From Nocardioides nematodiphilus (GTDB lineage: Bacteria; Actinomycetota; Actinomycetes; Propionibacteriales; Nocardioidaceae): DNA of 64,000 nt. Positions 40,228-49,357 of this stretch are shown here, piece by piece. How positions within the stretch are numbered: the first letter of the stretch is position 1; each line of letters starts with the position of its first letter. Position numbers and translations under genes: made by a program. The notes beneath the pieces were generated by a model that ran no database searches, was not told the origin of the DNA, and saw only the letters and a program-made list of their open reading frames with translations. The stretch spans positions 434,001 through 498,000 of the forward strand of contig NZ_JAIWOY010000001.1 of assembly GCF_020216525.1 (NCBI RefSeq), read 5' to 3'.

Positions 40228-41037
40228 ATGACGGATCTCCAGCAGTACGTCGACACCTGGTGGACCTCGATCGGCGACCTCCTCGACCTGGCGGGCGAGC
40301 TCGACGACGCTGACTGGGACGCCCCCACCGATCTCCCCGGCTGGGACGTCCGGGCGGTGCTCTCCCACGTCGCGCACCTCGAGGGCGTGCTCGGCGGCGC
40401 TCCGCACGAGCAGGCCGACGTACCGGAGGACCTGCCGCACGTGCACGGCCTGATGGGCCAGTTCACCGAGATCGGCGTGCTCACGCGACGCGACGCCGAC
40501 CCGGCGCGGATCATCGAGGAGATCCGGCGCTACACCGCCGTGCGGCACGACGAGCTGCTCGCCGACCCGCCGACCGACCCGGCCGCCCTCGCCCCCGGCA
40601 TCTTCGGCGCGATCGGGTGGCCGACCGTGACCCTGCTGCGCAACCGTCCGCTCGACATCTGGATGCACGAGCAGGACGTACGACGGGCGATCGGGCGACC
40701 CGGCAACCTCGACACCCCCGGCGCTCGGCACAGCGCCGACTACCTCCTGGAGAGCCTCGGCTTCGTCCTCGGCAAGCGGCTCAAGGCGGCCGCGGGCACC
40801 ACGCTCGCGGCATGCGTGGAGGGCCACGAGCCGGTCGCGGTCACCGTCGGCGACGACGGCCGCGGTACGAGGCTCCCCCAGCTCCCGAGCGACCCGGACG
40901 TCACGCTGCGGATGGGGCGTGAGTGCTTCATCCTGCTCGCCGGCGGCCGGCGCCCCGCCGCGGCCGCCGACGTCACCGTCGAGGGTGACCACGAGCTCGC
41001 GGCCCGGTTCCTGACCGGGCTCGGCGTCACCCCGTAG
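40228..41037 (+). CDS. DinB-like/maleylpyruvate isomerase family protein (mycothiol-dependent type)
   Basis: 269 aa. N-terminal DinB/MDMPI domain with DWDAPTDLPGWDVRAVLSHVAHLEG; the conserved GWxVRDVLAHL-like motif provides metal-binding His. A later DIWMHEQDVRRAIGRP gives the other His, and a C-terminal MDMPI_C domain of about 90 residues follows. Such proteins are mycothiol S-transferases or isomerases in actinobacteria; the substrate is not known. Leaderless or nearly so. It overlaps the convergent MarR gene by 11 bp. Confidence 0.9.
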   Translation: MTDLQQYVDTWWTSIGDLLDLAGELDDADWDAPTDLPGWDVRAVLSHVAHLEGVLGGAPHEQADVPEDLPHVHGLMGQFTEIGVLTRRDADPARIIEEIRRYTAVRHDELLADPPTDPAALAPGIFGAIGWPTVTLLRNRPLDIWMHEQDVRRAIGRPGNLDTPGARHSADYLLESLGFVLGKRLKAAAGTTLAACVEGHEPVAVTVGDDGRGTRLPQLPSDPDVTLRMGRECFILLAGGRRPAAAADVTVEGDHELAARFLTGLGVTP

Positions 41038-41497
41038 GCACGCCGACACGGGCGGCCTCGAGCGCCCGGCGCAGGGCCGCCAGAGCGCTCGCCCCCGCCG
41101 CGAGCTCCTCCTCGTCCAGCGTCGGGCCGACGAGGTCGGCGAGCACACGATCGAAGGTCCGCTCGGCCTCGGCCACCAGCGCGGCGCCGTCATCGGTCAG
41201 GACGATGAGGGAGGAGCGCCCGTCGGCTGGGTTGGGCTCCCGGGTCGCCCAGCCGCGTGCGGTCAGACGGTCGACGCCCTTGCTGATGGCGCCGATGCCG
41301 GCAGCGAAGGTGCTCGCCATCTCGGCGACCCGCGCTCCGGGATGGTCGCGCAGGTAGCGCAGCATCTCGAACTGCGAGGCGACGATCCCGTGCTCGGCGC
41401 GCAGTCGCTCGCCGACGGCGTTGTAGAGCCGCGTCTCGCAGCGCACCAGGTCGTCGAAGAACCTTCTGCGGACCGCCGGTGCCGAAGTGGATGCCAT
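41027..41497 (-). CDS. MarR-family transcriptional regulator
   Basis: 156 aa. Winged helix with SQFEMLRYLRDHPGARVAEMA, ISKGVDRLTARGWATREPNPADGRSSLIVLTDDG, the full MarR wing motif. ATG 41497 is used; ATG 41506 would add three residues and its RBS spacing is worse. Divergent from an esterase gene across 52 bp that contain an 18-bp dyad, so it probably represses that gene and itself, with an unknown ligand. Confidence 0.94.
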   Translation of the reverse strand: MASTSAPAVRRRFFDDLVRCETRLYNAVGERLRAEHGIVASQFEMLRYLRDHPGARVAEMASTFAAGIGAISKGVDRLTARGWATREPNPADGRSSLIVLTDDGAALVAEAERTFDRVLADLVGPTLDEEELAAGASALAALRRALEAARVGVPTG

Positions 41498-41509
41498 GGC
41501 ATACATTGT

Positions 41510-41527
41510 CCTAAGAATATTCCTAGG
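41510..41527. promoter_or_regulatory. Candidate MarR operator
   Basis: CCTAAGAATATTCCTAGG is palindromic apart from one base pair. It lies between the divergent marR and esterase starts, within an outer TCCTAA (41509)/TTAGGA (41535) pair. Location and symmetry are typical of a MarR site. Confidence 0.65.
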
Positions 41528-41549
41528 CATGTAGTTAGGACGGAATGGC

Positions 41550-42458
41550 ATGAGCAGGACGCAACGCCAGGAGCTCGATGCGCGGCTGAGGCACGCGCCA
41601 CAGCCCAGCGCACCGGCGACGATCGAGGAGATGCGGGCAGGGTTCGCCGCCCTGATGGCGACGTTCCCGCTGCGCGCGGACGTGACGCGTACGCCCGCCA
41701 CCCTCGCGGAGCGGCCCGCGGTGATCGTCGAGCCCGCCGCGCGCACAGCGGGCCCCGGGACGATCCTGTACTTCCACGGCGGATCGTTCGCGCTCGGGTC
41801 ACCCGACACGGCGATGGCGCTCACCGCGGATCTGGTCGCACGCGCCGGTGTCCGCGCGATCTCGCTCGACTACCGACTCGCGCCCGAGCACCCGTTCCCC
41901 GCCGCGATCGAGGACTGCGTCCGGGCCTATGCCGCCCTGCTCGAGGGCGGGAGCGATCCGTCGCAGATCGTGTTCGCCGGTGACTCCGCGGGCGGCGGCC
42001 TGAGCGTCACGACCTGTCTGGCCGCGCGCGATGCGGGCCTGCCGATGCCCGCCGGCGTCGTCGCCTTCTCGCCGGGCCTCGACCACACCCGCACCGGCAC
42101 CTCGATGAGGACCAAGGAGGAGGCCGATCCGTTCTTCACGATGGCCGGCATGGAGCAGACCGGCCGGCTGTACCTCGCGGGCCAGGATCCGCGCCAGCCC
42201 CTGCTCGTGCCGGCGGTGCTGGCCGATCTCAGCGGACTCCCGCCGCTCCTCCTCCAGGTCGGCACCCACGAGATGCTGCTCGACGACGCGGTGCGCCTTG
42301 CCGAGCGTGCCCGCGCAGCGGAGGTCGACGTCATCCTCGACGTCACCGCCGGGGTCCCGCACGTCTTCCAGGCCTACGCCGGCACCCTCGAGGAGGCGGA
42401 CCAGGCCCTCGACCGGGCGGCCCTGTTCATCCGCCAGCGCCTGGCCTCCGGCGCGTGA
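41550..42458 (+). CDS. Alpha/beta hydrolase, hormone-sensitive-lipase-like esterase
   Basis: 302 aa. HSL-family signature FHGGSFALGS (oxyanion hole), DYRLAPEHPFPAA and nucleophile GDSAGGG, acid/His triad region near THEMLLDDA and GVPHVFQAY. AGGACGGA precedes the ATG by 5 bases. It probably hydrolyses short acyl esters; the natural substrate is unknown. Likely controlled by the divergent MarR protein. Confidence 0.95.
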   Translation: MSRTQRQELDARLRHAPQPSAPATIEEMRAGFAALMATFPLRADVTRTPATLAERPAVIVEPAARTAGPGTILYFHGGSFALGSPDTAMALTADLVARAGVRAISLDYRLAPEHPFPAAIEDCVRAYAALLEGGSDPSQIVFAGDSAGGGLSVTTCLAARDAGLPMPAGVVAFSPGLDHTRTGTSMRTKEEADPFFTMAGMEQTGRLYLAGQDPRQPLLVPAVLADLSGLPPLLLQVGTHEMLLDDAVRLAERARAAEVDVILDVTAGVPHVFQAYAGTLEEADQALDRAALFIRQRLASGA

Positions 42459-42467
42459 GCGCAGACG

Positions 42468-43064
42468 CTACGGGGCGGGGCGGCGCTTCTGCGGGTGCGG
42501 CGTCTCGCCGCGCGCCAGCATCTCCACGAACGCGGCGACGCGCCGCGCCCGCGCCGCGCCGCCCTTGACCGATGTCAGCCGGTGGTAGAGCGCGTAGCGG
42601 TTCTGCGAGGTGAGCACGTCGTACATCGCCTGGGCGGCGGGCACCGCGGCGATGGCGGCCAGCAGGTCCGGAGGCGTCTCGGCCGCCGCCGGCCCCTCGT
42701 ACGCCGCGTCCCACCGACCGTCGGCACGCGCCGCCTCCACCGCGGCGAGACCGGCGGGTGCCATCAACCCCGCCTCTGTGAGCCGCTCGACGTGGCCGAC
42801 ATTGCGCAGCGACCAGCGCGAGCGCGGCCCGCGCGGCGTCCAGCGCTGGAAGGTCGTCTGCTCGTCGCGCCGCTTCACCTGACCGTCGATCCAGCCGAAG
42901 CAGAGCGCCTCGTCCAGCGCGAGGTCGTACGAGAGCGCGGTGACCGTGCCGCCCTTGCGGGTCAGCACGAGCCAGACACCGGGCGAGGTCGCGTGGTGCT
43001 CGACCAGCCACGCGCGCCACGCGGCGGCGTCCGGCACCAGCAGCTCGGGCAGCTCGATCGCCAC
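42468..43064 (-). CDS. YdeI/OmdA-like protein
   Basis: 198 aa from GTG 43064 with GGAG about 10 bases upstream. The signature is AWRAWLVEHHATSPGVWLVL, YDLALDEALCFGWIDGQVKRRDE and WTPRGPRSRWSLRNV, typical of the bacteriocin-protection YdeI/OmdA family. The molecular function is not established. It starts 4 bases after the VOC gene stop, so the two form an operon. Confidence 0.92.
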   Translation of the reverse strand: MAIELPELLVPDAAAWRAWLVEHHATSPGVWLVLTRKGGTVTALSYDLALDEALCFGWIDGQVKRRDEQTTFQRWTPRGPRSRWSLRNVGHVERLTEAGLMAPAGLAAVEAARADGRWDAAYEGPAAAETPPDLLAAIAAVPAAQAMYDVLTSQNRYALYHRLTSVKGGAARARRVAAFVEMLARGETPHPQKRRPAP

Positions 43065-43068
43065 CTGC

Positions 43069-43734
43069 TCAGCTCCTGGGCGCGAAGACGCAGAACTCGT
43101 TGCCCTCCGGGTCGGCCATGACGGTCCAGCGGATCTCGTCGTCCTGCGCCCGGATGACGGTCGCACCCGCGGCGACCAGCTCCTCCACCGAGCCGTAGAC
43201 GTCCCAGTGGATGCGGTTCTTCACCGTCTTGGGCTCGGGGACCGGGCCGAAGACCAGGTACTCGAACGGTGCGCCCGCGATGCCCTCCAGACCCCACCAG
43301 CCGTCCTCGCCCTCGGCGGGCACACCCAGGACACGGCCCCACCACTCACCGACCGCCTGCGCGTCGACGCAGTCGACGACGACCTCGTAGATGCGCTCCG
43401 TGGGGACCTCGGAGCGCTCGAAGACGCACAGCTCGCCGCCCTCGGGATCGCGCACGACCTTCCAGCGGAACGAGTCGACGTCGAGGGGCGTCGCGCCGAG
43501 CGCGAGGACGTCGTCGACGGAGGCGGCGTGGATGTCGAGGTGCACGCGCTGCTTCACCGTCACCGGCTCGGGCACCTGACAGATCCAGATCGTCTGCTCG
43601 GGCCTGGAGCCGGTCAGCTTCACCTCGCCCTCGAGGGTCTCGGCAGCCAGGCCGAGGGCTCCCGCCCAGAACGCCCCCAGCTTCTCCGGGTCCACCGCAT
43701 CGATGCACAGGTCCTTGAACGTCGCCAGCGTCAT
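43069..43734 (-). CDS. VOC-family protein with two glyoxalase-like domains
   Basis: 221 aa from ATG 43734. Two repeated betaalphabetabetabeta modules are visible: DLCIDAVDPEKLGAFWAGALG...VHLDIHAASVDDVLALGAT and EVVVDCVDAQAVGEWWGRVLG...IHWDVYGSVEELVAAGAT. Each ends with DPEGGELCVFE or DPEGNEFCVFA. Possible metal ligands are the HLD/HWD His and terminal Glu. The substrate (resistance, dioxygenase or other) is unknown. Confidence 0.93.
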   Translation of the reverse strand: MTLATFKDLCIDAVDPEKLGAFWAGALGLAAETLEGEVKLTGSRPEQTIWICQVPEPVTVKQRVHLDIHAASVDDVLALGATPLDVDSFRWKVVRDPEGGELCVFERSEVPTERIYEVVVDCVDAQAVGEWWGRVLGVPAEGEDGWWGLEGIAGAPFEYLVFGPVPEPKTVKNRIHWDVYGSVEELVAAGATVIRAQDDEIRWTVMADPEGNEFCVFAPRS

Positions 43735-43782
43735 ATGGGCAACGTAACGCGCTGACGACGACAGCGACAGCGAGTTCGTGGC

Positions 43783-43788
43783 TAGAGT
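43783..43788 (+). promoter_or_regulatory. -10 element of leaderless ArsA-like ATPase promoter
   Basis: TAGAGT exactly 7 bases before ATG 43796. Confidence 0.65.
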
Positions 43789-43795
43789 CCTACTC

Positions 43796-44797
43796 ATGAG
43801 TTCGGACTGGCCGCGCGTGCGACTCCACGTGGTCACCGGCAAGGGCGGCACCGGCAAGTCGACCGTCGCCGCCGCCCTGGCCCTGGCCCTGGCGAGCGAG
43901 GGCAGGAACGTCCTGCTGTGCGAGGTGGAGGGGCGTCAGGGCGTGGCCCGCATGTTCGACGTCGACCCGCTTCCGTACGCGGAGACGCGGATCGCGACCG
44001 GCCTGCGCGCCGGCGACCGGGAGCCCGGCTCGGTCTACGCGCTCCACATCGACGCCGAGTCCGCGCTCCTGGAGTACCTCAAGATGTACTACAAGCTCGG
44101 GCCCGCCGGCCGGGCCCTGGACCGCTTCGGCGTGATCGAGTTCGCGACCACCGTCGCCCCGGGCGTACGCGATGTCCTGCTGACCGGCAAGGTCTTCGAG
44201 GCGGTCGAGCGCAACAGCCGCAACAAGGGCGCGCGCCAGTACGACGCCGTCGTGCTCGACGCGCCGCCAACCGGCCGGATCACCCAGTTCCTCAACGTCT
44301 CGGAGTCCGTCGCCGGGCTCGCGAAGGTCGGCCCGATCAAGAACCAGGCCGACACGATGATGACCCTCTTCCGCTCCCCGCGCACCGCCGTCCACCTGGT
44401 CACGCTGCTCGAGGAGATGCCCGTGCAGGAGACCGCCGACGGCATCGAGGACCTGCGGCGCAACCGGCTCCCGGTCGGCGGTGTCGTCGTCGACCAGATC
44501 CGCCCGCGCGACCTGCCCGACGAGGCGCTCGCCGCCGCCCGGGCGGCATCGCTCGACCGGTCCGAGATCGAGACCGACCTCAAGAGCGCCGGGATCGACA
44601 CCACCGACCCTCTGCTCGACGGGCTGCTCGCGGAGGCCGCCGAGCACGCCGAGCGGCGCGCGCTCGAGGACGCCCAGCACGCCGTGGTCGCCGGCCTCGG
44701 CGTCCCGGTCTACGAGCTGGAGCGGGTCGCCGGCGGCATCGACCTCGGTGGCCTGTACGACCTGGCGGCCGAGCTGAAGCGGCAGGGGATGGCATGA
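43796..44797 (+). CDS. ArsA/Get3-like ATPase, first of pair (BagA type)
   Basis: 333 aa. P-loop VTGKGGTGKSTVAAALA, Switch region DAPPTGRITQFLNVSESV. It belongs to the anion-transporting ATPase (ArsA/GET3) class, but as the paired actinobacterial form (Rv3679) rather than the duplicated arsenite ATPase. In mycobacteria the pair forms a complex linked to drug and glycerol tolerance; the real cargo is unsettled. Leaderless ATG. The stop overlaps the second gene as ATGA. Confidence 0.93.
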   Translation: MSSDWPRVRLHVVTGKGGTGKSTVAAALALALASEGRNVLLCEVEGRQGVARMFDVDPLPYAETRIATGLRAGDREPGSVYALHIDAESALLEYLKMYYKLGPAGRALDRFGVIEFATTVAPGVRDVLLTGKVFEAVERNSRNKGARQYDAVVLDAPPTGRITQFLNVSESVAGLAKVGPIKNQADTMMTLFRSPRTAVHLVTLLEEMPVQETADGIEDLRRNRLPVGGVVVDQIRPRDLPDEALAAARAASLDRSEIETDLKSAGIDTTDPLLDGLLAEAAEHAERRALEDAQHAVVAGLGVPVYELERVAGGIDLGGLYDLAAELKRQGMA

Positions 44798-45960
44798 GCA
44801 ACAAAAGCCTGCACAGCGACCTGGACATCGACGCGCTGATCGACGACCGCGCCACGCGGATCATCGTCTGCTGCGGCTCCGGCGGGGTCGGCAAGACCAC
44901 CACCAGCGCCGCCATCGCGCTGCGTGCCGCGGAGCGCGGCCGCAAGGTCGTCGTCCTGACCATCGACCCGGCCCGGCGGCTGGCCCAGTCGATGGGGATC
45001 GAGCAGCTCGACAACACCCCGCGCCCGGTGCCGGGGGTCGGGAGCGACGGGGCCGAGCGCGGCAGTCTCGACGCGATGATGCTCGACATGAAGCGCACCT
45101 TCGACGAGGTCGTGCTCAGTCAGGCCTCGCCGGAGAAGGCGCAGCAGATCCTGGCCAACCCGTTCTACATCGCGCTCAGCTCCAGCTTCGCCGGCACGCA
45201 GGAGTACATGGCGATGGAGAAGCTCGGCCAGCTCCACCGCGACGCGCAGGCCAGCGGGCAGTACGACCTGATCGTCGTCGACACCCCGCCCTCGCGCTCC
45301 GCCCTGGACTTCCTCGACGCCCCCGAGCGGCTCTCGAGCTTCCTCGACGGCCGCTTCATCCGCACGATGCTGCTGCCCGCGCGCGGCCCGGCGCGGCTGA
45401 TGAGCGCCGGCATCGGGATGGTGACCGGTGCGCTGAGCAAGGTCCTCGGCGGACAGTTCCTCAAGGACCTGCAGACCTTCGTGACCGCGCTCGACACCGT
45501 CTTCGGCGGTTTCCGCCAGCGTGCGCAGCAGACCTACGCGCTCCTCCAGGCCTCCGGTACGGCCTTCCTCGTGGTGGCGGCGCCCGAGGACGACGCGCTG
45601 CGCGAGGCCGCGTACTTCGTGGAGCGCCTCCAGGGCGACCGGATGCCGCTGGCCGGCCTGGTGGTCAACCGGGCGGTCGTCTCCGATCACGCGGAGCTCT
45701 CGGTGGCGGCAGCGGTCGCCGCAGCCGAGCGGCTCGAGACGGCCCCGTCGGACGGCGCCGGAGTCACCGCCGGCCTGCTGCGGATCCACGCGGACCGCGA
45801 GCGGCTGGTGGCGCGCCAGCAGGCGCTACGGGAGCGCTTCGCCGCCGCACACCCGCAGGTGGCCACGATCGTCGTACCGGCTCTCGCCGGCGATGTGCAC
45901 GACCTGGACGGCCTGCGCACGGTGGGACGTCTGCTCGCCGGTCCGGCCGCGGAGGCCTGA
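44794..45960 (+). CDS. ArsA/Get3-like ATPase, second of pair (BagB type)
   Basis: 388 aa. P-loop CCGSGGVGKTTTSAAIALRAAERG, then LTIDPARRLAQSMGI typical of ArsA, and VVDTPPSRSALDFLDAPERL. A helical middle part (MEKLGQLHRDAQASGQYD) and a C-terminal Rossmann strand VVAAPEDDALREAAYFV complete the ATPase. Probably forms a heterodimer with the preceding protein (Rv3680 position). It is followed by whiB4-like on the other strand. Confidence 0.93.
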   Translation: MSNKSLHSDLDIDALIDDRATRIIVCCGSGGVGKTTTSAAIALRAAERGRKVVVLTIDPARRLAQSMGIEQLDNTPRPVPGVGSDGAERGSLDAMMLDMKRTFDEVVLSQASPEKAQQILANPFYIALSSSFAGTQEYMAMEKLGQLHRDAQASGQYDLIVVDTPPSRSALDFLDAPERLSSFLDGRFIRTMLLPARGPARLMSAGIGMVTGALSKVLGGQFLKDLQTFVTALDTVFGGFRQRAQQTYALLQASGTAFLVVAAPEDDALREAAYFVERLQGDRMPLAGLVVNRAVVSDHAELSVAAAVAAAERLETAPSDGAGVTAGLLRIHADRERLVARQQALRERFAAAHPQVATIVVPALAGDVHDLDGLRTVGRLLAGPAAEA

Positions 45961-45975
45961 ACGAGCAGCGACGGG

Positions 45976-46260
45976 TCAGGCGTTGGTGGACGTCTGCATC
46001 TGCGAACGGGCCGACTCGAGCACCACGCGCCACGTCGAGCTCGGCTTGCGACGCAGCAGGGCGCGACGCTCACGCTCGGTCATGCCGCCCCACACGCCCC
46101 ACTCGATCTGATTGTCGAGCGCCTCGGCGAGGCATTCGGTACGGACCGGGCACGAACTGCAGACCTGCTTGGCCTTGTTCTGCTCGGCACCTCGTACGAA
46201 CAACGCATCCGGCTGGTCCGCGTTGCAGGCCGCCTTCGGCGTCCAGTCTTCAACCCACAT
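45976..46260 (-). CDS. WhiB-family iron-sulfur regulator (WhiB4-like)
   Basis: 94 aa from ATG 46260. The four cluster ligands are Cys12, Cys34, Cys37 and Cys43, followed by the GVWGG turn (54-58) and a basic C-terminus (ERRALLRRK) for DNA binding. Neighbours (ArsA-like pair, class A PBP) match the WhiB4 locus of mycobacteria, a redox and nitric-oxide sensing regulator. A minus-strand TAGGTT about 75 bases upstream is a -10 candidate, giving a long leader. Confidence 0.95.
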   Translation of the reverse strand: MWVEDWTPKAACNADQPDALFVRGAEQNKAKQVCSSCPVRTECLAEALDNQIEWGVWGGMTERERRALLRRKPSSTWRVVLESARSQMQTSTNA

Positions 46261-46429
46261 GTGTGTCCCCAATGAATCTCGAACCGGAAGCGCGAGTCCC
46301 CACGACCACGCAACCGGCTTTACCCGTGCTGCCAACCTAAGCGTTACCTGACTGCCCGAGCCAGACTCTTTCGGCTTAGCCGCAATAGTCCGATGTGACT
46401 AGCACCCCGGGATCGGGTCGTACGCACGC

Positions 46430-46451
46430 CCGCCCGCGGGTACGCGGGCGG
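46430..46451. promoter_or_regulatory. Hairpin with GGTA loop between whiB and PBP genes
   Basis: CCGCCCGCG and CGCGGGCGG form a perfect 9-bp stem around GGTA. It lies about 30 bases before the PBP promoter in the 230-bp divergent gap. Nothing else gene-like is seen in that gap. Confidence 0.35.
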
Positions 46452-46478
46452 AGGACGGTGTCATCACGTGCACCCGGG

Positions 46479-46484
46479 TACCCT
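46479..46484 (+). promoter_or_regulatory. -10 element of leaderless PBP promoter
   Basis: TACCCT, 6 bases before ATG 46491. It supports that start over the open frame from 46395. Confidence 0.55.
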
Positions 46485-46490
46485 GGCGGC

Positions 46491-48869
46491 ATGTCGCAGC
46501 AGGTTCCGCCGTCCCGCGTCCTCAGCCACCTGGGGGTGATGGCGGCGATCGCCGCCGTGCTCGGCGTCGTCGTGGCCGGCATCGCCATCCCGTTCGCCGG
46601 TGTGATCGGCATCGGTGCGCGTGAGGTCGCCAAGACCGTCGACGAGCTGCCCGCCGCGTTTGACACCGGCACGCTGCCGCAGACCACCCGGATCCTGGAC
46701 GCCGACGGCCAGCTCATCACCACGCTGTACGACCAGAACCGCGTCTACCGTCCGCTGGACCAGATCTCTCGCAACATGACGCAGGCGATCGTCTCGATCG
46801 AGGACTACCGCTTCTACCAGCACGGTGCGATCGACCTGAAGGGCACGCTGCGCGCGTTCGTCACCAACCAGGCCAACTCCGGCACCGTCCAGGGCGGCTC
46901 CTCCATCACCCAGCAGCTGGTCAAGCAGACCCTGCTGACCCAGGCGCAGGAGTCGGGCGACAAGGAGGCCATGAAGGCCGCCACCGACGACACGTACGCC
47001 CGCAAGCTCAAGGAGCTGCGCTACGCGATCGCGCTGGAGCAGGCGCACAGCAAGGACTGGATCCTCGAGCGCTACCTCAACACCGCCTACTTCGGCGACG
47101 GCGCGTACGGCGTGCAGGCCGCGGCCCGGCACTACTTCGACGTCAACGCCAACCAGCTCAACCTCAAGCAGAGCGCGCTGCTCGCCGGCCTGGTGAAGAA
47201 CCCCTCGGGCTACGACCCGACCAACTACCCCGACGCGGCGATCACGCGCCGCAACGTCGTGCTGGACCGCGAGGCCCAGCTGCACGTGATCACCAGCGAC
47301 CAGGCCGACGAGCTCAAGCAGGAGAAGCTCGGCCTGAAGGTCCAGCACGCCCAGAACGGCTGCGTGAACGCGACCGCGCCGTTCTTCTGCGACTACGTCG
47401 TCCACACCCTCGAGCAGGACCCGGACCTGGGCGCGACGCTCGACGAGCGCAAGAAGCTGCTCACCTCGGGCGGCCTGACGGTGCGGACCTCCCTGAAGCT
47501 GCCGAACCAGAAGGCCGCCGACCAGTCGGTCTCCGCGCACGTCCACCCGACGGACCAGGCGATCGGCGCGGTCGCCGAGATCGAGCCCGGCACCGGCAAG
47601 GTCCTCGCACTGGCCCAGTCGCGCCCGATGGGCGCGGCCGCCAAGAAGGGCGAGACGTACATCAACTACACGATCCCGGCCGAGGTCGGGAACGCGCCGG
47701 GCTTCCAGGCCGGCTCCACGTTCAAGGCGTTCGTGCTCGCCACCGCGATCACGCAGGGCATCCCGCTCACCACGACGTTCAACGCCGCCGAGCACATGAC
47801 GTTCAACCAGGCCGACTTCGCCAACTGCCCCGGCGCCTCGCCGTTCGTCGGCACCTGGCCGGTCGGCAACTCCACCGTCTCCGGGACGATGGACGTCTAC
47901 CGCGGCACCCGCATGTCGGTGAACACCTTCTACGCCCAGCTCGAGCAGAAGACCGGCGTCTGCGACCCGTTCAACCTGGCCAAGGCGATGGGCGTGCACC
48001 TGACCGACCCGTCGATCGAGCGCTACCCGACCTTCACCCTCGGCGTCGACAACGTGTCGCCGCTGGAGATGGCCGGCGCGTACGCCACCTTCGGCGCCCG
48101 CGGGAAGTTCTGCGAGCCGCACCCGGTCACCGCGATCCTCGACTCCGCGGGCCACACCATCAAGAAGTACGAGCCGCAGTGCACCCAGGTGATGCCCGAG
48201 ACGACCGCCGACGCCGTCAACGACGTGCTGCGCGGCGTCCAGGAGCCGGGCGGGTTCGGATACGACATCGGCCACACCAACCTCACCACCGAGAGCGGCG
48301 CAACCATCCCGTCGGCCGGCAAGACCGGCACGACCCAGTCCGGCCGCTCGGTGTGGTTCATGGGCTACACCCCGCAGATCGCGACCGCCGCGATGATCGC
48401 CGGCGCCAACACCCTGGGCTATCCGATCTCGCTGGTCGGCCAGACCATCGCCGGCTCGTACGTCTCGTCGGTGTCGGGCTCCGGCTTCGCCGGCCCGATG
48501 TGGGCCGACGCGATGCACCCGATCGAGAACTCGCTCGACCCGGAGAACTTCACCGCGCCGGACCCGACGGTCGTGCACGGCGTGCAGATCCCCGTCCCGG
48601 ACGTCGGCGGGATGAGCGTGGCCAAGGCGAAGTCGACACTCGCCGCGGCCGGGTTCTCCGGCTCCGTGGGCAGCCACGTCTACTCCGGCTACCGCTCCGG
48701 CGAGGTCGCGTACAGCTATCCGTCGCACGAGGCGGCGAGCGGCAGCACCATCACGCTCTTCATCTCCATGGGCCCCGAGCCGAAGAAGAAGCCGTCGAAG
48801 CCGAAGGGCCACGGCGGCGGCGGCTTCACCAACCCCGGCGGCCACACCCCGCCGGGCCACGCCCGCTGA
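46491..48869 (+). CDS. Class A penicillin-binding protein (PonA2-like)
   Basis: 792 aa. N-terminal membrane anchor at about residues 12-40. Glycosyltransferase GT51 domain with the catalytic Glu104 (IEDYRFYQHGAID) and QGGSSITQQLVKQ. Transpeptidase domain with SxxK at Ser409-Lys412 (GSTFK), SVN at about 476 and KTG at 611-613. A single PASTA-like domain follows (VPDVGGMSVAKAKSTLAAAGF) and a Gly/Pro/His-rich tail (HGGGGFTNPGGHTPPGHAR). It polymerises and cross-links peptidoglycan. PonA2 is the closest type by context and PASTA tail. Confidence 0.96.
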   Translation: MSQQVPPSRVLSHLGVMAAIAAVLGVVVAGIAIPFAGVIGIGAREVAKTVDELPAAFDTGTLPQTTRILDADGQLITTLYDQNRVYRPLDQISRNMTQAIVSIEDYRFYQHGAIDLKGTLRAFVTNQANSGTVQGGSSITQQLVKQTLLTQAQESGDKEAMKAATDDTYARKLKELRYAIALEQAHSKDWILERYLNTAYFGDGAYGVQAAARHYFDVNANQLNLKQSALLAGLVKNPSGYDPTNYPDAAITRRNVVLDREAQLHVITSDQADELKQEKLGLKVQHAQNGCVNATAPFFCDYVVHTLEQDPDLGATLDERKKLLTSGGLTVRTSLKLPNQKAADQSVSAHVHPTDQAIGAVAEIEPGTGKVLALAQSRPMGAAAKKGETYINYTIPAEVGNAPGFQAGSTFKAFVLATAITQGIPLTTTFNAAEHMTFNQADFANCPGASPFVGTWPVGNSTVSGTMDVYRGTRMSVNTFYAQLEQKTGVCDPFNLAKAMGVHLTDPSIERYPTFTLGVDNVSPLEMAGAYATFGARGKFCEPHPVTAILDSAGHTIKKYEPQCTQVMPETTADAVNDVLRGVQEPGGFGYDIGHTNLTTESGATIPSAGKTGTTQSGRSVWFMGYTPQIATAAMIAGANTLGYPISLVGQTIAGSYVSSVSGSGFAGPMWADAMHPIENSLDPENFTAPDPTVVHGVQIPVPDVGGMSVAKAKSTLAAAGFSGSVGSHVYSGYRSGEVAYSYPSHEAASGSTITLFISMGPEPKKKPSKPKGHGGGGFTNPGGHTPPGHAR

Positions 48870-48878
48870 CGCCGGAGG

Positions 48879-49331
48879 CTATGCGCCGAGCTGGCGCTTA
48901 ACCTCCGCGGCGACGGCGCCGCCGTCCGCCGTGCCCTTGACCTGCGGGGTCACCACGCCCATCACCTTGCCCATCTCACGCGGCCCGGTGGCGCCGGTCT
49001 TCTCGATGGCCGTACGGACGATCTCGGCGATCTCCTCGGACGTGAGCTGCGCGGGCAGGTAGTCGGCGATGACGGCCGCCTCGGCGGTCTCCTTCGCGGC
49101 CTGCTCGGGGCGGCCGCCGTCGGCGAACGCGGTGGCGGCCTCACGGCGCTTCTTCGACTCGCTGGAGAGCACGGTGATGATCTCCTCGTCGGTGAGCTCG
49201 CGCGCGACCTTGCCGGAGACCTCGGCGTTGGTGATCGCCGTGAGGACCATCCGCAGGGTGCTCGAGCGGACCTCGTCGCGCGCCTTCATCGCGGTGGTCA
49301 GGTCGGTACGGATCTGCTCCTTGAGGGTCAT
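48879..49331 (-). CDS. GatB/YqeY domain protein
   Basis: 150 aa. YqeY family: MTLKEQIRTDLTTAMKARDEVRSSTLRMVLTAI at the N-terminus and the tail domain GPREMGKVMGVVTPQVKGTADGGAVAAEVKRQL. It is related to the tRNA-binding tail of GatB; the role is unclear, possibly tRNA-linked. Divergent from the phosphoesterase gene by 26 bp. Confidence 0.95.
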   Translation of the reverse strand: MTLKEQIRTDLTTAMKARDEVRSSTLRMVLTAITNAEVSGKVARELTDEEIITVLSSESKKRREAATAFADGGRPEQAAKETAEAAVIADYLPAQLTSEEIAEIVRTAIEKTGATGPREMGKVMGVVTPQVKGTADGGAVAAEVKRQLGA

Positions 49332-49357
49332 GTGACCCAGTGTGACAGGCTGCTCAC

